Assembly (NCBI GenBank): GCA_047631555.1
Contig: JBLHZY010000001.1
Location: forward strand, 682,001-746,000
Direction of reading: 5' to 3'
DNA from: JBLHZY01 sp047631555
Lineage (GTDB): Bacteria > Pseudomonadota > Alphaproteobacteria > Rhodobacterales > Rhodobacteraceae
Length of the DNA: 64,000 bases
The notes beneath the pieces were generated by a model. That model made no database searches, was not told the origin of the DNA, and saw only the letters and a list, made by a program, of their open reading frames with translations. Below, piece by piece: positions 9,599 to 18,970 of the stretch (positions are counted from its first letter, which is position 1; each line of letters opens with the position of its first letter). A program made the position numbers and the translations under genes.

Positions 9599-10213
9599 TT
9601 ATTTCGCCCGTTCGGCGCGCCAAGCGGCCCAATCCTCAGGCGTATCAAGATCGATCAAAGCGCGCGCATCCGGGCAGGGCACAAGCGTAATCTGCTGCCC
9701 CTTAAGCACAGATCGCCCGCCTTCATCGCCCTCGATCCGCGCCAAATCCTCAAAGAAATTTGCCGGAAACAATACCGGCGAGCCGGGCTGCCCATCAGGG
9801 CCGCAAAGCCGGGCAGGGCGCAAAGGCGCCTCCCGCCATGCAGCAATCAAACGGGCAATATCCTGCGCCTCAATCTGCGGCATATCTGCAAGCATCATGA
9901 TCGCGGCCTCTACCCCCTTTGGCAAAGCAATGATGCCTGCGCGAAAACTCGCGCTCATCCCGTCTGCAGCATCAGCAACCGTAACTTGGCGCAGCGCCAG
10001 CCCCGCAAGAGCGGCATTTCGCGCCGGCTTATCACTGGGCAAAAGGGCGATAACCTGCGCACCGCTTGCAAGCGCCACCCGCGCTTGGCGAAGCAATATC
10101 GCCTCGCCATCGATCACTTCCAAAAGCTTATCTGCGCCGCGCATTCGCTTTGAGGATCCGGCCGCAAACAAAAGGATCACAACGCCCTGCATGCCCGCGT
10201 CCTGCGCGCTCAT
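9599..10213 (-). CDS. MocA/MobA-like nucleotidyltransferase
   Basis: This protein of about 204 residues has the N-terminal NTP-transferase signature LFAAGSSKRM with a downstream KLLE, and MLADMPQ supplying the metal-binding Asp. The family transfers CMP or GMP to molybdenum cofactor (MocA, MobA) or nucleotidyl groups to related substrates. The start at 10213 overlaps the livM stop (ATGA); a second in-frame ATG lies at 10192. It is the last gene of the livHM operon, an odd place for a cofactor gene. A link to molybdoenzyme maturation is suggested by family only; modABC is about 8 kb away. Confidence 0.75.
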   Translation of the reverse strand: MSAQDAGMQGVVILLFAAGSSKRMRGADKLLEVIDGEAILLRQARVALASGAQVIALLPSDKPARNAALAGLALRQVTVADAADGMSASFRAGIIALPKGVEAAIMMLADMPQIEAQDIARLIAAWREAPLRPARLCGPDGQPGSPVLFPANFFEDLARIEGDEGGRSVLKGQQITLVPCPDARALIDLDTPEDWAAWRAERAK

Positions 10214-11541
10214 TTCTCCGGCAACATGCCGCGCGGCGCAAAGCGCAACACGAGCAGCAAGACCAGCCCCATCGTCAGCAATCGCATATGGGCGACGGAA
10301 TCGATCAGATGGGTTTTGATCGCCGAGCCATCCGCCATCCCCGAGGTAATCACCCCGACAATCAACGCGCCCATCGGCTCGACCTCGACCCAGAGAAACC
10401 AGATCAAAATCCCGCCCAGAACCGCGCCCCAATTGTTGCCCGAACCGCCAACAATCACCATCACCCAGATCAGAAATGTAAAGCGCAGCGGGTTGTAGGT
10501 TGTGGGGGTCAGCTGGCCATCCAGCGTTGTCATCATCGCGCCAGCCACGCCGCAAATCGCCGCCCCAAGCACGAAAATCTGCAAATGGCGCCGTTTCACA
10601 TCCTTGCCCATGGCCTCGGCAGCAGTCTCATTGTCGCGGATCGCGCGCATCATCCGCCCCCATGGGGACTTGAGCGCAAGCTCCATCGCGACCAGCAGGA
10701 CAAGCAAAACGAAGGTGAACAACAGCGCATAGCCAAGCTTCACCGCGATTGTTGAGGCAACGACCGGATCCATGCCAACAGATTGCGCGCGCGCGACAAA
10801 TTCCGCAGACCCCTGCAAATCAATCTCATAAGGAACAGGGCGGGGCAGGCCGATCACATTCTTAACGCCCCGGCTCAGCCAGTCCTCGTTTTTCATCACC
10901 GCAATGATGATCTCAGCAATCCCAAGCGTCGCAATCGCCAGATAATCTGAGCGCAACCCAAGCGCCGTTTTGGCAACGATCCAAGCCGCGCCAGCCGCAA
11001 ATATCCCGCCAACGACCCAAGCCAAAAGCACCGGCAATCCAAGCCCGCCAAGAAAGCCCGTGGCCGCAGGATTAACCGCCTCAATCGCCTCAACCGCCGG
11101 ATCAAATACCGCGCGAAAGGCGAAAAACCCAATGATCAAAAGCGCCATCGTCGCCAAGCCGCGCGCATTGCCCCGCGCCATCCGCGCGCGCAAAATCACT
11201 GCCCCAACAATCACCCCAACACCAAGCGCGATCCCGGCCAAAACGCGCCAACCGCCTGCGCGCCATGCCTCCTCGACCGGCGCGACAGAGGTCAACACAA
11301 CCGCCAATCCGCCAAGCGCGACAAAACCCATAACGCCGACATTAAACAGCCCGGCAAAGCCCCACTGAAGATTGACCCCAAGCGCCATAATCGCCGAAAT
11401 CAGCCCCATGTTGAGAATGCCAAGCGCGACATTCCAAGTCTGCACAAAGCCGACCAAAATCAGCAGCGCCCCAACAAGCCCAAACAGCACAATCGCGCGC
11501 ATCGGCAGGCCCTTGGGCGGGGTTTGCAGGCTCTGGCTCAT
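10210..11541 (-). CDS. livM: Branched-chain amino acid-type ABC transporter permease LivM
   Basis: This 443-residue permease has about ten hydrophobic segments. Its conserved C-terminal half includes the cytoplasmic loop MRAIRDNETAAEAMGKDVKRR, typical of LivM, where the transporter contacts the ATPases. It is slightly longer than E. coli LivM (425). The start ATG overlaps the livH stop by four bases and its stop overlaps the start of the MocA-like gene, so translation is coupled on both sides. It pairs with LivH to form the membrane channel; the substrate could be branched-chain amino acids, other amino acids or amides. Confidence 0.92.
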   Translation of the reverse strand: MSQSLQTPPKGLPMRAIVLFGLVGALLILVGFVQTWNVALGILNMGLISAIMALGVNLQWGFAGLFNVGVMGFVALGGLAVVLTSVAPVEEAWRAGGWRVLAGIALGVGVIVGAVILRARMARGNARGLATMALLIIGFFAFRAVFDPAVEAIEAVNPAATGFLGGLGLPVLLAWVVGGIFAAGAAWIVAKTALGLRSDYLAIATLGIAEIIIAVMKNEDWLSRGVKNVIGLPRPVPYEIDLQGSAEFVARAQSVGMDPVVASTIAVKLGYALLFTFVLLVLLVAMELALKSPWGRMMRAIRDNETAAEAMGKDVKRRHLQIFVLGAAICGVAGAMMTTLDGQLTPTTYNPLRFTFLIWVMVIVGGSGNNWGAVLGGILIWFLWVEVEPMGALIVGVITSGMADGSAIKTHLIDSVAHMRLLTMGLVLLLVLRFAPRGMLPEK

Positions 11542-12548
11542 ACCGATTTCCCCTGAAATATCCCTGTCGGGCGAAACAGCAAAACGATGATCAAAATCGC
11601 AAATGACACGGCAAATTTGTAATCGGTCGAGAGCAATTGCACGAGGCTGCTCGGCTCAAGCCCTTCCGGCGCGAGGTAACCAAGCACCTTTTTGAACGCA
11701 TAAGTGATGGTGACCTCGGAAAACGCGATGACAAACCCGCCCGCAATCGCCCCCAAAGGCGAGCCCAAACCGCCCACGATGGCCGCGGCAAAAATCGGCA
11801 GCAGAAGCTGGAAATAGGTAAACGGCTTAAAGCTCTTATCCAGCCCATAAAGCACGCCCGCAATCGTCGCCAAAGCCGCCACAATGATCCAAGTAATCAT
11901 CACGACCCGCTCGGGCGAAATCCCCGAAAGCAGCGCCAAATCCTCATTGTCCGAAAAGGCCCGCATCGATTTGCCTGTCCGCGTCCGGCTCAAAAACCAG
12001 AACAGCACAGCTACAACAATGAGCGCCGTGATCAATGTAATGCCCTGCGATGTGCGGATCGCGAGCCCTTCGCTTAACCCGGTCATCGCCTTGAAATCAC
12101 GCGCAGAAATGATGAACCGCGCGCCATCGGCAAAGTTGCGATCCTCAACCCCGATGAACAGCCGCACAATCCCGTTGGTGATAAACATCACCCCCATCGA
12201 GACAATCACCAGCATCACCGGCGCCGCTTTCACCCGTCGATAAAATCGATAAACAATGCGATCCGTGGCCAAAACATACGCCGCTGTCACCGCAATCCCA
12301 ATCGGCAAAGCGAGCAGGGCGGTCGGCAATGGCCCAAAGGAAACCCCAATGGATTGCAGGCCCCAAGTCGCGAAAATCGTCGCCATCGTGCCAAAGGCCA
12401 TCGTATCGCCATGGGCGAAATTCGAGAACCGCAGGATGCCATAAATCAACGTCACGCCAAGCGCCCCAAGCGCAAGCTGCGCGCCGTAAGCCGTCGCCGG
12501 AACGATCACAAAATTGGTCAGCGCGACGAGCGCGTTTAGAAAATCCAT
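11538..12548 (-). CDS. livH: Branched-chain amino acid-type ABC transporter permease LivH
   Basis: This 336-residue integral membrane protein has eight or so hydrophobic spans. It shows the LivH-type N-terminal half (GALGVTLIYGILRFSNFAHGD) and the cytoplasmic loop TRTGKSMRAFSDNEDLALLSGI. A clear ribosome-binding site GGAGGG precedes the ATG at 12548. It overlaps livM by four bases. It is encoded downstream of an unknown secreted protein rather than directly after livF, so the transporter genes are split into two sub-blocks (J-G-F and H-M). Confidence 0.92.
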   Translation of the reverse strand: MDFLNALVALTNFVIVPATAYGAQLALGALGVTLIYGILRFSNFAHGDTMAFGTMATIFATWGLQSIGVSFGPLPTALLALPIGIAVTAAYVLATDRIVYRFYRRVKAAPVMLVIVSMGVMFITNGIVRLFIGVEDRNFADGARFIISARDFKAMTGLSEGLAIRTSQGITLITALIVVAVLFWFLSRTRTGKSMRAFSDNEDLALLSGISPERVVMITWIIVAALATIAGVLYGLDKSFKPFTYFQLLLPIFAAAIVGGLGSPLGAIAGGFVIAFSEVTITYAFKKVLGYLAPEGLEPSSLVQLLSTDYKFAVSFAILIIVLLFRPTGIFQGKSV

Positions 12549-12582
12549 CGTCCCTCCGAGAGGCGCTCAGCCAAGCGCCGCC

Positions 12583-12960
12583 TTATTCTTCGCACGTGCC
12601 CGTCATTGTGACCGGCAACAAAACCCCCGGAACCGCCGGATGCGCTGTCGCCATCATGCCAACCCGCGGCACGATTGAGATCAAATAGGCCGTGCCCGTT
12701 GGCGAACGGCCAACAAAATCGCGCCGGTTTGGTGCATCCCCTGCAACCTCAAGCGCGCCAAAAACAACGCCCGCCACCTCAGCGATAAAGCGCGGCGGAA
12801 TGGTGCTGCTCAGCGTCATAACAGTCGTATCTTTTGGCTCAATACACGCGCTGCCAACCGGGCACACCTGATCAATCACACATTTCGCCCCAACGCCCGC
12901 CGCTTGAACTGGCCCCGAAAAACTCGCCAAAGCCGCAATCGCGAAAATCACCCGTTTCAT
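12583..12960 (-). CDS. Unknown small secreted protein in the liv cluster
   Basis: This 125-residue protein begins at ATG 12960 behind an optimal AGGAGG site. It has a cleavable-looking signal peptide (MKRVIFAIAALASFSGPVQA). The mature part has three cysteines within about 17 residues (KCVIDQVCPVGSACIE) and one near the C-terminus (TGTCEE), so disulfides in the periplasm are likely. I do not recognise the family. It lies between livF and livH on the same strand and is probably co-transcribed with livHM. The upstream space holds the palindrome ACTATATAGT at 13034-13043, a possible -10 or operator. A transport accessory role is only a guess from position. Confidence 0.75.
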   Translation of the reverse strand: MKRVIFAIAALASFSGPVQAAGVGAKCVIDQVCPVGSACIEPKDTTVMTLSSTIPPRFIAEVAGVVFGALEVAGDAPNRRDFVGRSPTGTAYLISIVPRVGMMATAHPAVPGVLLPVTMTGTCEE

Positions 12961-13128
12961 ATACTCATCCTCCTGATGGCCCGCTCCCGAGCCGTGCATC
13001 CCTGCACCAATTGTGCCCAACACGTTAGACAATACTATATAGTGTGCATACCCCGCCGCAGTTTTTCTGGCAACGGGCGAGCGGCCCAATCCGCTCCAAT
13101 TCCGCCCAAATCTGCCGCAACGAAACGT

Positions 13129-13839
13129 CTAGCCCCCCAAAAACGTCCGCCGAACCTCCGGATCCGCCAGCAAAGCGGCGCCCGTATCCGTATAAGCATT
13201 CGCGCCTTGGACCAAAACATAGCCCTTATCGGCAATCTCCAAAGCCTGGCGCGCGTTTTGCTCAACCATCAAAATCGAAATCCCCGTGCGCGCGACCTCA
13301 ATAATGCGATCAAACAGCTCGTCCATCACAATCGGCGAAACCCCCGCCGTCGGCTCATCCAGCATCAAAAGCTTGGGCTGCGTCATCAAGGCCCGCCCAA
13401 CGGCAACCTGCTGGCGCTGCCCGCCGGAAAGCTCGCCCGCCGCCTGATTGCGCTTGTCGCGCAGGATCGGAAACAGCTCATAAATCTGCTCGATCGTCTG
13501 CGTAAGATCGTCCCGGCGCAAAAACCCGCCCATCTCCAAGTTCTCTTCAACAGACATGGAGGTAAAAATATTCTGGGTCTGCGGCACAAACCCCATCCCC
13601 TTGGCCACCCGCGCCTGCGGAGAAAGCGCCGTGATATCCTCGCCGTCCAAAACGACCGAACCCTCGCGCAAAGAAAGCATGCCAAAAACCGCCTTCATCG
13701 CCGTCGATTTCCCGGCCCCATTTGGCCCGACAATCACAGCAATCTCGCCGCGCGCGACCTCTAAATCGCAGCCATGCAAAATATCCGCGCCGCCATAGCC
13801 GCCGCGCATGCCGGTCGCGCTTAAAAACATCTCAGACAT
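13129..13839 (-). CDS. livF: Branched-chain amino acid-type ABC transporter ATPase LivF
   Basis: This 236-residue ATPase has Walker A GPNGAGKS, signature LSGGQRQQVAVGRAL, Walker B LLMLDEPTAG and an H-loop in ILMVEQNA, the standard LivF form. It follows livG on the minus strand with about 100 bases between them, which contain a copy of the dispersed repeat (13871-13909). With LivG it forms the nucleotide-binding dimer that drives LivHM. Length matches the family (about 235). Confidence 0.93.
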   Translation of the reverse strand: MSEMFLSATGMRGGYGGADILHGCDLEVARGEIAVIVGPNGAGKSTAMKAVFGMLSLREGSVVLDGEDITALSPQARVAKGMGFVPQTQNIFTSMSVEENLEMGGFLRRDDLTQTIEQIYELFPILRDKRNQAAGELSGGQRQQVAVGRALMTQPKLLMLDEPTAGVSPIVMDELFDRIIEVARTGISILMVEQNARQALEIADKGYVLVQGANAYTDTGAALLADPEVRRTFLGG

Positions 13840-13870
13840 GCCAAACCCCTGAAATTATGTGCGCTTTGCC

Positions 13871-13909
13871 TTTCACAGTTGTGCAAATATCCCCGCCGGA
13901 GGCTCCAAC
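13871..13909 (-). repeat. Dispersed intergenic repeat, copy 1 (between livG and livF)
   Basis: The minus strand reads GGAGCC, then the core CTCCGGCGGGGATATTT, then a variable triplet and CAACTGTGAAA. The same unit occurs at 37013-37051, 37220-37258, 40532-40568 and 63098-63135. CCTC and GGGG can pair around a CGGC loop, followed by ATATTT, so it resembles a small terminator or processing hairpin. Here that orientation lies in sense after livG, inside the operon. Confidence 0.8.
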
Positions 13910-13935
13910 AGCCCCTCCAATCGCCGCGTCAAATT

Positions 13936-14721
13936 TCAAGCGCTTGCCCCCGCAACCTTGTTCTTCAAACCGGTGCCAAGATAGGCCTCAATCACCGCCT
14001 CATTCTGCATAATTTCCGCCGCCGAGCCCTGCGCCAAAACGCGCCCCTCCGCCATCACAATCACTGGATCACACAGGCGCTTGATGAAATCCATATCGTG
14101 CTCAATCATGCAAAACGTATAGCCGCGCTCTTTATTCAGTCGCACAATCGCATCGCCAATCGTGCCCAAAAGCGTGCGGTTCACGCCTGCGCCAACCTCA
14201 TCCAAAAAGACGATCTTTGCATCCACCATCATCGTGCGGCCAAGCTCCAAAAGCTTCTTCTGCCCGCCCGAGAGATTGCCCGCCTTCTCATCCCGAAGGT
14301 GCGAGATTGTCAGAAAATCAAGAACCTCATCAGCCTTTTTCAAAAGGCCCGCTTCCTCTTGGGCAATCCGCCCACGGCCAAACCACGCGTTCCAAAGCAT
14401 CTCGCCGGATTGATGGCCCGGAACCATCATCAGGTTCTCGCGCACGCTCATCGAGGAAAACTCATGGGCGATCTGAAAGGTGCGCAACAGCCCGCGGTGA
14501 AACAGCTCATGCGGGGGCAGGCCAGTGATATCCTCGCCCTGCATGGTGACCTTGCCGGAGGTGGGCGCAAGCACACCTGCAACGACATTAAACAACGTGG
14601 TTTTGCCCGCGCCATTGGGACCAATCAGCCCGGTGATACTGCCCTCAGCAATCACCATCGAGGCGCCATCAACAGCGTGAAACCCGCCGAAATGTTTATG
14701 AAGATTTTGGACGCCGATCAT
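13936..14721 (-). CDS. livG: Branched-chain amino acid-type ABC transporter ATPase LivG
   Basis: This 261-residue ATPase has Walker A GPNGAGKT, signature LSGGQKKLLELGRTMM and Walker B KIVFLDEVGAGVN. The Walker B region has Val where most family members have Pro-Thr (LDEPAAG), a small departure. It sits 90 bases downstream of the substrate-binding protein gene and upstream of livF. It acts as one of two ATPases on the cytoplasmic face of LivHM. Confidence 0.92.
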   Translation of the reverse strand: MIGVQNLHKHFGGFHAVDGASMVIAEGSITGLIGPNGAGKTTLFNVVAGVLAPTSGKVTMQGEDITGLPPHELFHRGLLRTFQIAHEFSSMSVRENLMMVPGHQSGEMLWNAWFGRGRIAQEEAGLLKKADEVLDFLTISHLRDEKAGNLSGGQKKLLELGRTMMVDAKIVFLDEVGAGVNRTLLGTIGDAIVRLNKERGYTFCMIEHDMDFIKRLCDPVIVMAEGRVLAQGSAAEIMQNEAVIEAYLGTGLKNKVAGASA

Positions 14722-14811
14722 CGCGCGCGATCCTTATTCGAGGCGCAAAGCAAGCGCCGCATATGCAAAAGGGCAGCACGACCTGCGCGCTGCCCCTTCA
14801 ATTTCGCAAAC

Positions 14812-16008
14812 TTACTTGAAGCTCACAGTCTCATATCCGCCGCCAGTGATTTTGTAGTAGCGGTATGTGCCCGCCGCTTCACCTGGGCCAATCAGCTCAA
14901 CGTTTGTGGCCCCAACATAATCGACGTCGCCGCCAGCTTTGAGGATATCAAGCGCTTTGCCAAGCTCGCCGGGAAGGATCTTTTCGCCCGGTGCGTTGGC
15001 CACGGCCAGAAGGTTGGCAGCAGCCGCGCCGCGTGTGGCTTCGCCACCCTTCATCATCGCCATAGCGATCAATGCGCCCGCGTCATAGCTTTCGCGTGTG
15101 TAGGAGCTTTCGCCGTTGATCCCAGCCGCAGTTGCAAGGGCTGCAAATGCATCAGCGCCTTCGCCTTGGCTCCAAGGAACCGCGCCGTAAGAGCCTTCAA
15201 GAACATCGCCGAGCGCTTCAACAAGGCTGTCGGCATACATGCCATCGCCAAGCAAGAACGTGTCAAACGCGCCAGTGTCGGAGGCAGCTTGGATGATGCC
15301 TTTGCCGCCCTGATCCGCATAGCCAAGAACCGCAAGCAATTCGCCGCCAGCAGATGCAAGCGCACCGATTTCAGCCGCATAATCGGCTTTGCCATCTTCA
15401 TGCGCCGCAACGATTGTGACATCGCCACCCGCCGCTTTAAAGGCCGCAACGAAACTGTCGGAAAGGCCCTTGCCGTAATCGGAATTCGTATAGGTCACAG
15501 CAACGGATTTAACCCCTTGCTCGCCCAAAATGCCGGCGAGAACTTCGCCTTGGCGTGCATCCGATGGCGATGTGCGGAAGAACAGATCATTGTCTTCAGC
15601 CGCAGAAAGCGCAGGAGATGTGGCCGATGGAGACACCATCACAACACCGTTTGGCACCGCCACATTGGCCAGAACAGCGCCCGTCACGCCTGAGCAATCC
15701 GCGCCCATGATGGCCACAACATTGTCAGAAGTCACAAGACGCTCAGCCGCAGCAGAAGCGGCCGCTGCATCAATACATGTGCTATCTGCGCGCACGGGGG
15801 CAAGCGTAACACCATCAAGGAATTTGCCTGAATCATTGACCTCTTTGAAGGCCAATTCGGCGCTATCGGCCATATGTGGTGCGAGCGATTCAATCGGGCC
15901 GGTAAACCCGAGGATCACGCCGATTTTGGCTTCTTTGGCGTGGCCACCTGCGATTGCAGAGCCCGCCATCAACGCACATGCGGCGGTCGCGATAAGCAGC
16001 TTTTTCAT
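14812..16008 (-). CDS. LivJ/LivK-type ABC transporter substrate-binding protein
   Basis: This 398-residue periplasmic protein has a signal peptide (MKKLLIATAACALMAGSAIA) followed by IGVILGFTGPIESLAPHM, the start of a Leu/Ile/Val-binding fold (Peripla_BP_6). The start is supported by GGGAGAC upstream. It is the first gene of the transporter cluster and sets its specificity. The pocket residues cannot be read for specificity here; branched-chain amino acids, other amino acids or short amides are possible. The 200 bases upstream contain GTTTGGC (near 16083) and GCCAAAC (near 16147), a possible spaced inverted operator. Confidence 0.88.
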   Translation of the reverse strand: MKKLLIATAACALMAGSAIAGGHAKEAKIGVILGFTGPIESLAPHMADSAELAFKEVNDSGKFLDGVTLAPVRADSTCIDAAAASAAAERLVTSDNVVAIMGADCSGVTGAVLANVAVPNGVVMVSPSATSPALSAAEDNDLFFRTSPSDARQGEVLAGILGEQGVKSVAVTYTNSDYGKGLSDSFVAAFKAAGGDVTIVAAHEDGKADYAAEIGALASAGGELLAVLGYADQGGKGIIQAASDTGAFDTFLLGDGMYADSLVEALGDVLEGSYGAVPWSQGEGADAFAALATAAGINGESSYTRESYDAGALIAMAMMKGGEATRGAAAANLLAVANAPGEKILPGELGKALDILKAGGDVDYVGATNVELIGPGEAAGTYRYYKITGGGYETVSFK

Positions 16009-16212
16009 TTTAGTCTCCCATTATGGATCATTGTCCTGACGCGAAGGTTAGAACGGGCGCAGTGAAATGAAAAGGCCCCTCGTTTGGCCGACCTAAGGGC
16101 AAGCGGATCGTGCCGAATTGGGGCGTTTTACGGCGTATTTTAGTGCCAAACGGTCGCTTAAGGGCGCGCGCGGGACCGGCGCCAAAAGGGCGTACAACTT
16201 AGGGTAGTTTGC

Positions 16213-17256
16213 CTAGTGATTGCCGCGCTCACGATAGGGCGTGGTTTCATATTGAGCGCGGTAACATTTGGAGAAATGCGACGGCGAAGAGAATCCACAG
16301 GCCAGCGCCACATTGATCACCGACATATCGCTCTGCATCAAAAGATTGCGCGCTTTGGACAGACGCTGATCCATATAATAGCGCTTGGGCGAGCGGCTTA
16401 AATAGCGGCGAAACAGCCGCTCAAGCTGACGGGTGGAAAGCCCAACATCCGCCGCCAAACGCGCCGGCGAAATCGGATCCTCAATATTGGCCTCCATCAT
16501 CTTGACGACTTCAGCAAGCTTGGGATGGCGCACGCCCATGCGCGTTGGCACCGACAAACGCTGGGTGTCTTGCGAGGTGCGGATCGAGGAATAAATCAGC
16601 TGATCCGCAACCGCATTGGCCAGATCAGGCCCATGATGATCGGCCACAAGCCGCAGCATCAGATCAATGGAAGAGGTGCCGCCCGCCGTCGTCATCCGAT
16701 TGCCATCAGCCACGAAGACCGATTTCGTCAGGGTCACATCCTCGAATGTTTCCATGAAACTATCGGCATTTTCCCAATGAATGGTGGCGCGCTTGCCATC
16801 CAACAATCCCGCCGCCGCCAAAGCATGCGCCGCTGTGCACAGCCCGCCAATCGCCGCCCCGCGCCGCGCTTCGCGACGCAGCCAGTTCAACACCGGCTTG
16901 GTCGTGGCACGCGCAATATCAAGCCCGCCGCACAGAATGATTGTGTCGTCGCGGTCCAGAACCTCAAGCCCGCCATCAAGGCGAAATTCCGTGCCCGCCG
17001 AACAGGTGGCTATGCCGCCCGCCTCAAACCCATCTCCAACCAATTGCCAACTATATAGCGGCGCGCCGCCCATCCGGTTGGCAACCCGCAAAACCTCAAT
17101 CGCGCCCGAAAACGACAGCAACGAAAACTGATGCAACAGCACAAAAATAAACCGCCGCTGCGCGCCGCGCACGCCTTGGCGCACCGCCGCAGCATCATCC
17201 AAAGGCCCGGCCGCCTCATCGGCGTCGCACTTTGGGGAAGACGGATCAGATCGCAT
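16213..17256 (-). CDS. GlxA-family AraC-type transcriptional regulator
   Basis: This 347-residue regulator has an N-terminal DJ-1/PfpI-like amidase domain (about residues 35-220, RFIFVLLHQFSLLSFSGAIE) and two C-terminal AraC helix-turn-helix motifs (about 245-345: ISPARLAADVGLSTRQLERL and INVALACGFSSPSHFSKCYR). GlxA-type proteins such as GbdR and CdhR control catabolism of betaine-like and amino acid compounds. It lies upstream of the liv-type cluster on the same strand, about 200 bases away, so it may control that transporter; this is inference from position. Confidence 0.88.
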   Translation of the reverse strand: MRSDPSSPKCDADEAAGPLDDAAAVRQGVRGAQRRFIFVLLHQFSLLSFSGAIEVLRVANRMGGAPLYSWQLVGDGFEAGGIATCSAGTEFRLDGGLEVLDRDDTIILCGGLDIARATTKPVLNWLRREARRGAAIGGLCTAAHALAAAGLLDGKRATIHWENADSFMETFEDVTLTKSVFVADGNRMTTAGGTSSIDLMLRLVADHHGPDLANAVADQLIYSSIRTSQDTQRLSVPTRMGVRHPKLAEVVKMMEANIEDPISPARLAADVGLSTRQLERLFRRYLSRSPKRYYMDQRLSKARNLLMQSDMSVINVALACGFSSPSHFSKCYRAQYETTPYRERGNH

Positions 17257-17449
17257 CTTTGGCTCACTTTACATTGAATTCAGATAGATACCGAAACAGG
17301 TTTACCTTTCGCGATCAAGCGTCCATCGCGCAAAACATAGCTTTGGACGCACATTTCGCTGTTTTCAGCCCGCGCGCAAACCCCTATACATTAAGGCCTG
17401 ATACCGCTAACTCGGGTCAGATCAATTTGAGATATACCGGAGAAGAGCG

Positions 17450-18817
17450 ATGAATGATTGGGTAAAAACTGGCTGGCGCAACAAGCCTCGGGTCCAGATG
17501 CCCGACTATATGGATGCGGATGCGCTGAATGCTGTTGAGGCGCAACTGGCCAAATATCCGCCGCTCGTCTTTGCGGGCGAAGCGCGCCGGCTCAAGGCCG
17601 AGCTTGGGCGCGCATCGCGCGGCGAGGCGTTTTTGCTTCAGGGCGGCGACTGCGCAGAGAGCTTTTCCGAGTTCTCCGCAGATGGCATCCGCGACACATT
17701 CAAAGTGATGCTGCAAATGGCGATGGTTTTGACCTATGGCGCCAAAGTGCCTGTGGTGAAGGTCGGCCGGATGGCGGGCCAATTCGCCAAGCCGCGCTCA
17801 GCCGCAACCGAAACCGTCGGCGGCGTCGAGCTGCCAAGCTATCGCGGCGATATCATCAACGGCTTTGATTTCACCCCCGAAGCGCGCATCCCTGATCCCG
17901 CGCGCATGTTGCAGGCCTATACCCAAGCGGCGGCCTCGCTCAATCTGCTGCGCGCCTTTTCCAAGGGCGGTTTTGCCGATATTCACCGGGTGCACTCTTG
18001 GACATTGGGCTTTACCGATCGCGACGAGGCCGAAAAATACCGCGATATGGCCGAGCGCATCCAAGATACGCTTGATTTCATCACCGCAGCCGGGATGAGC
18101 GGCGATAACAATCCCGACCTGGCCACGGTCGATTTTTACGTGAGCCATGAGGCGCTGCTTTTGGAATATGAAGAAGCGCTTTGCCGGATTGATAGCACCT
18201 CGGGCCTGCCGGTTGCGGGCTCGGGCCATATGATCTGGATCGGCGATCGCACCCGTCAGCCTGACGGCGCGCATGTTGAATTCTGCCGCGGTGTGCAAAA
18301 TCCAATCGGGCTGAAATGCGGCCCGAGCACAACGCCTGAGGATCTCAAAGTCTTGATGGCCAAGCTGAACCCCGAAAATGAGGCAGGCCGCCTGACGCTG
18401 ATAGCGCGCTTTGGTGCCGGCTCCGTGGGCGAACATCTGCCGCGTTTGATTAAGGCAGTGAATGAAGAGGGCGCCAATGTGCTTTGGTCTTGCGATCCGA
18501 TGCACGGCAACACGATCAAATCAACCACCGGCTATAAAACCCGGCCCTTTGAAAGCGTGCTGCGGGAGGTTCAGGAATTCTTTGGCGTGCATAAAGCCGA
18601 AGGGACAATCCCGGGCGGCGTTCATTTTGAGATGACCGGCAAGGATGTCACCGAATGTACCGGCGGTGTTCGCGCGGTCACGGATGAGGATCTTTCGGAT
18701 CGCTACCATACAGCCTGCGATCCGCGCCTCAATGCAAGCCAAGCGCTAGAGCTTGCCTTCCTTGTGGCCGAAGAACTGGGCGAACGTCGTACATTGGCGG
18801 CGGCGAAAGCCAGCTGA
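17450..18817 (+). CDS. Class II 3-deoxy-7-phosphoheptulonate (DAHP) synthase
   Basis: This 455-residue cytoplasmic enzyme condenses phosphoenolpyruvate and erythrose 4-phosphate, the first step of the shikimate pathway. The sequence is the plant-like (type II) family throughout: WKNKP-like [12 protein letters not shown] near the start, [11 protein letters not shown] (about residues 62-72), and conserved [10 protein letters not shown] and [14 protein letters not shown] segments. Its length fits type II enzymes (about 450-460), not the 350-residue type I enzymes. It is monocistronic, with its own terminator. Confidence 0.93.
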   Translation: MNDWVKTGWRNKPRVQMPDYMDADALNAVEAQLAKYPPLVFAGEARRLKAELGRASRGEAFLLQGGDCAESFSEFSADGIRDTFKVMLQMAMVLTYGAKVPVVKVGRMAGQFAKPRSAATETVGGVELPSYRGDIINGFDFTPEARIPDPARMLQAYTQAAASLNLLRAFSKGGFADIHRVHSWTLGFTDRDEAEKYRDMAERIQDTLDFITAAGMSGDNNPDLATVDFYVSHEALLLEYEEALCRIDSTSGLPVAGSGHMIWIGDRTRQPDGAHVEFCRGVQNPIGLKCGPSTTPEDLKVLMAKLNPENEAGRLTLIARFGAGSVGEHLPRLIKAVNEEGANVLWSCDPMHGNTIKSTTGYKTRPFESVLREVQEFFGVHKAEGTIPGGVHFEMTGKDVTECTGGVRAVTDEDLSDRYHTACDPRLNASQALELAFLVAEELGERRTLAAAKAS

Positions 18818-18870
18818 TCCGATTGGTTTTGGCCCAAATGTGGCGCTGAGATATTAACAGAAACAAACAA

Positions 18871-18904
18871 AAGCCGGGCAATTTGCCCGGCTTTTGCCTT
18901 TTTC
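18871..18904 (+). terminator. Rho-independent terminator of the DAHP synthase gene
   Basis: AAGCCGGGCA (18871-18880) pairs perfectly with TGCCCGGCTT (18884-18893) around ATT, followed by TTGCCTTTTTCC. A run of A precedes the stem, so it could also serve the opposite strand, where the PAS-domain gene ends near 18971. Confidence 0.85.
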
Positions 18905-18970
18905 CAACCTGTCAGATCGGCCAGATTCGCGCGAATTGTGGCTCTTTTGGCCCTCTAAAACGCGGCTCTG

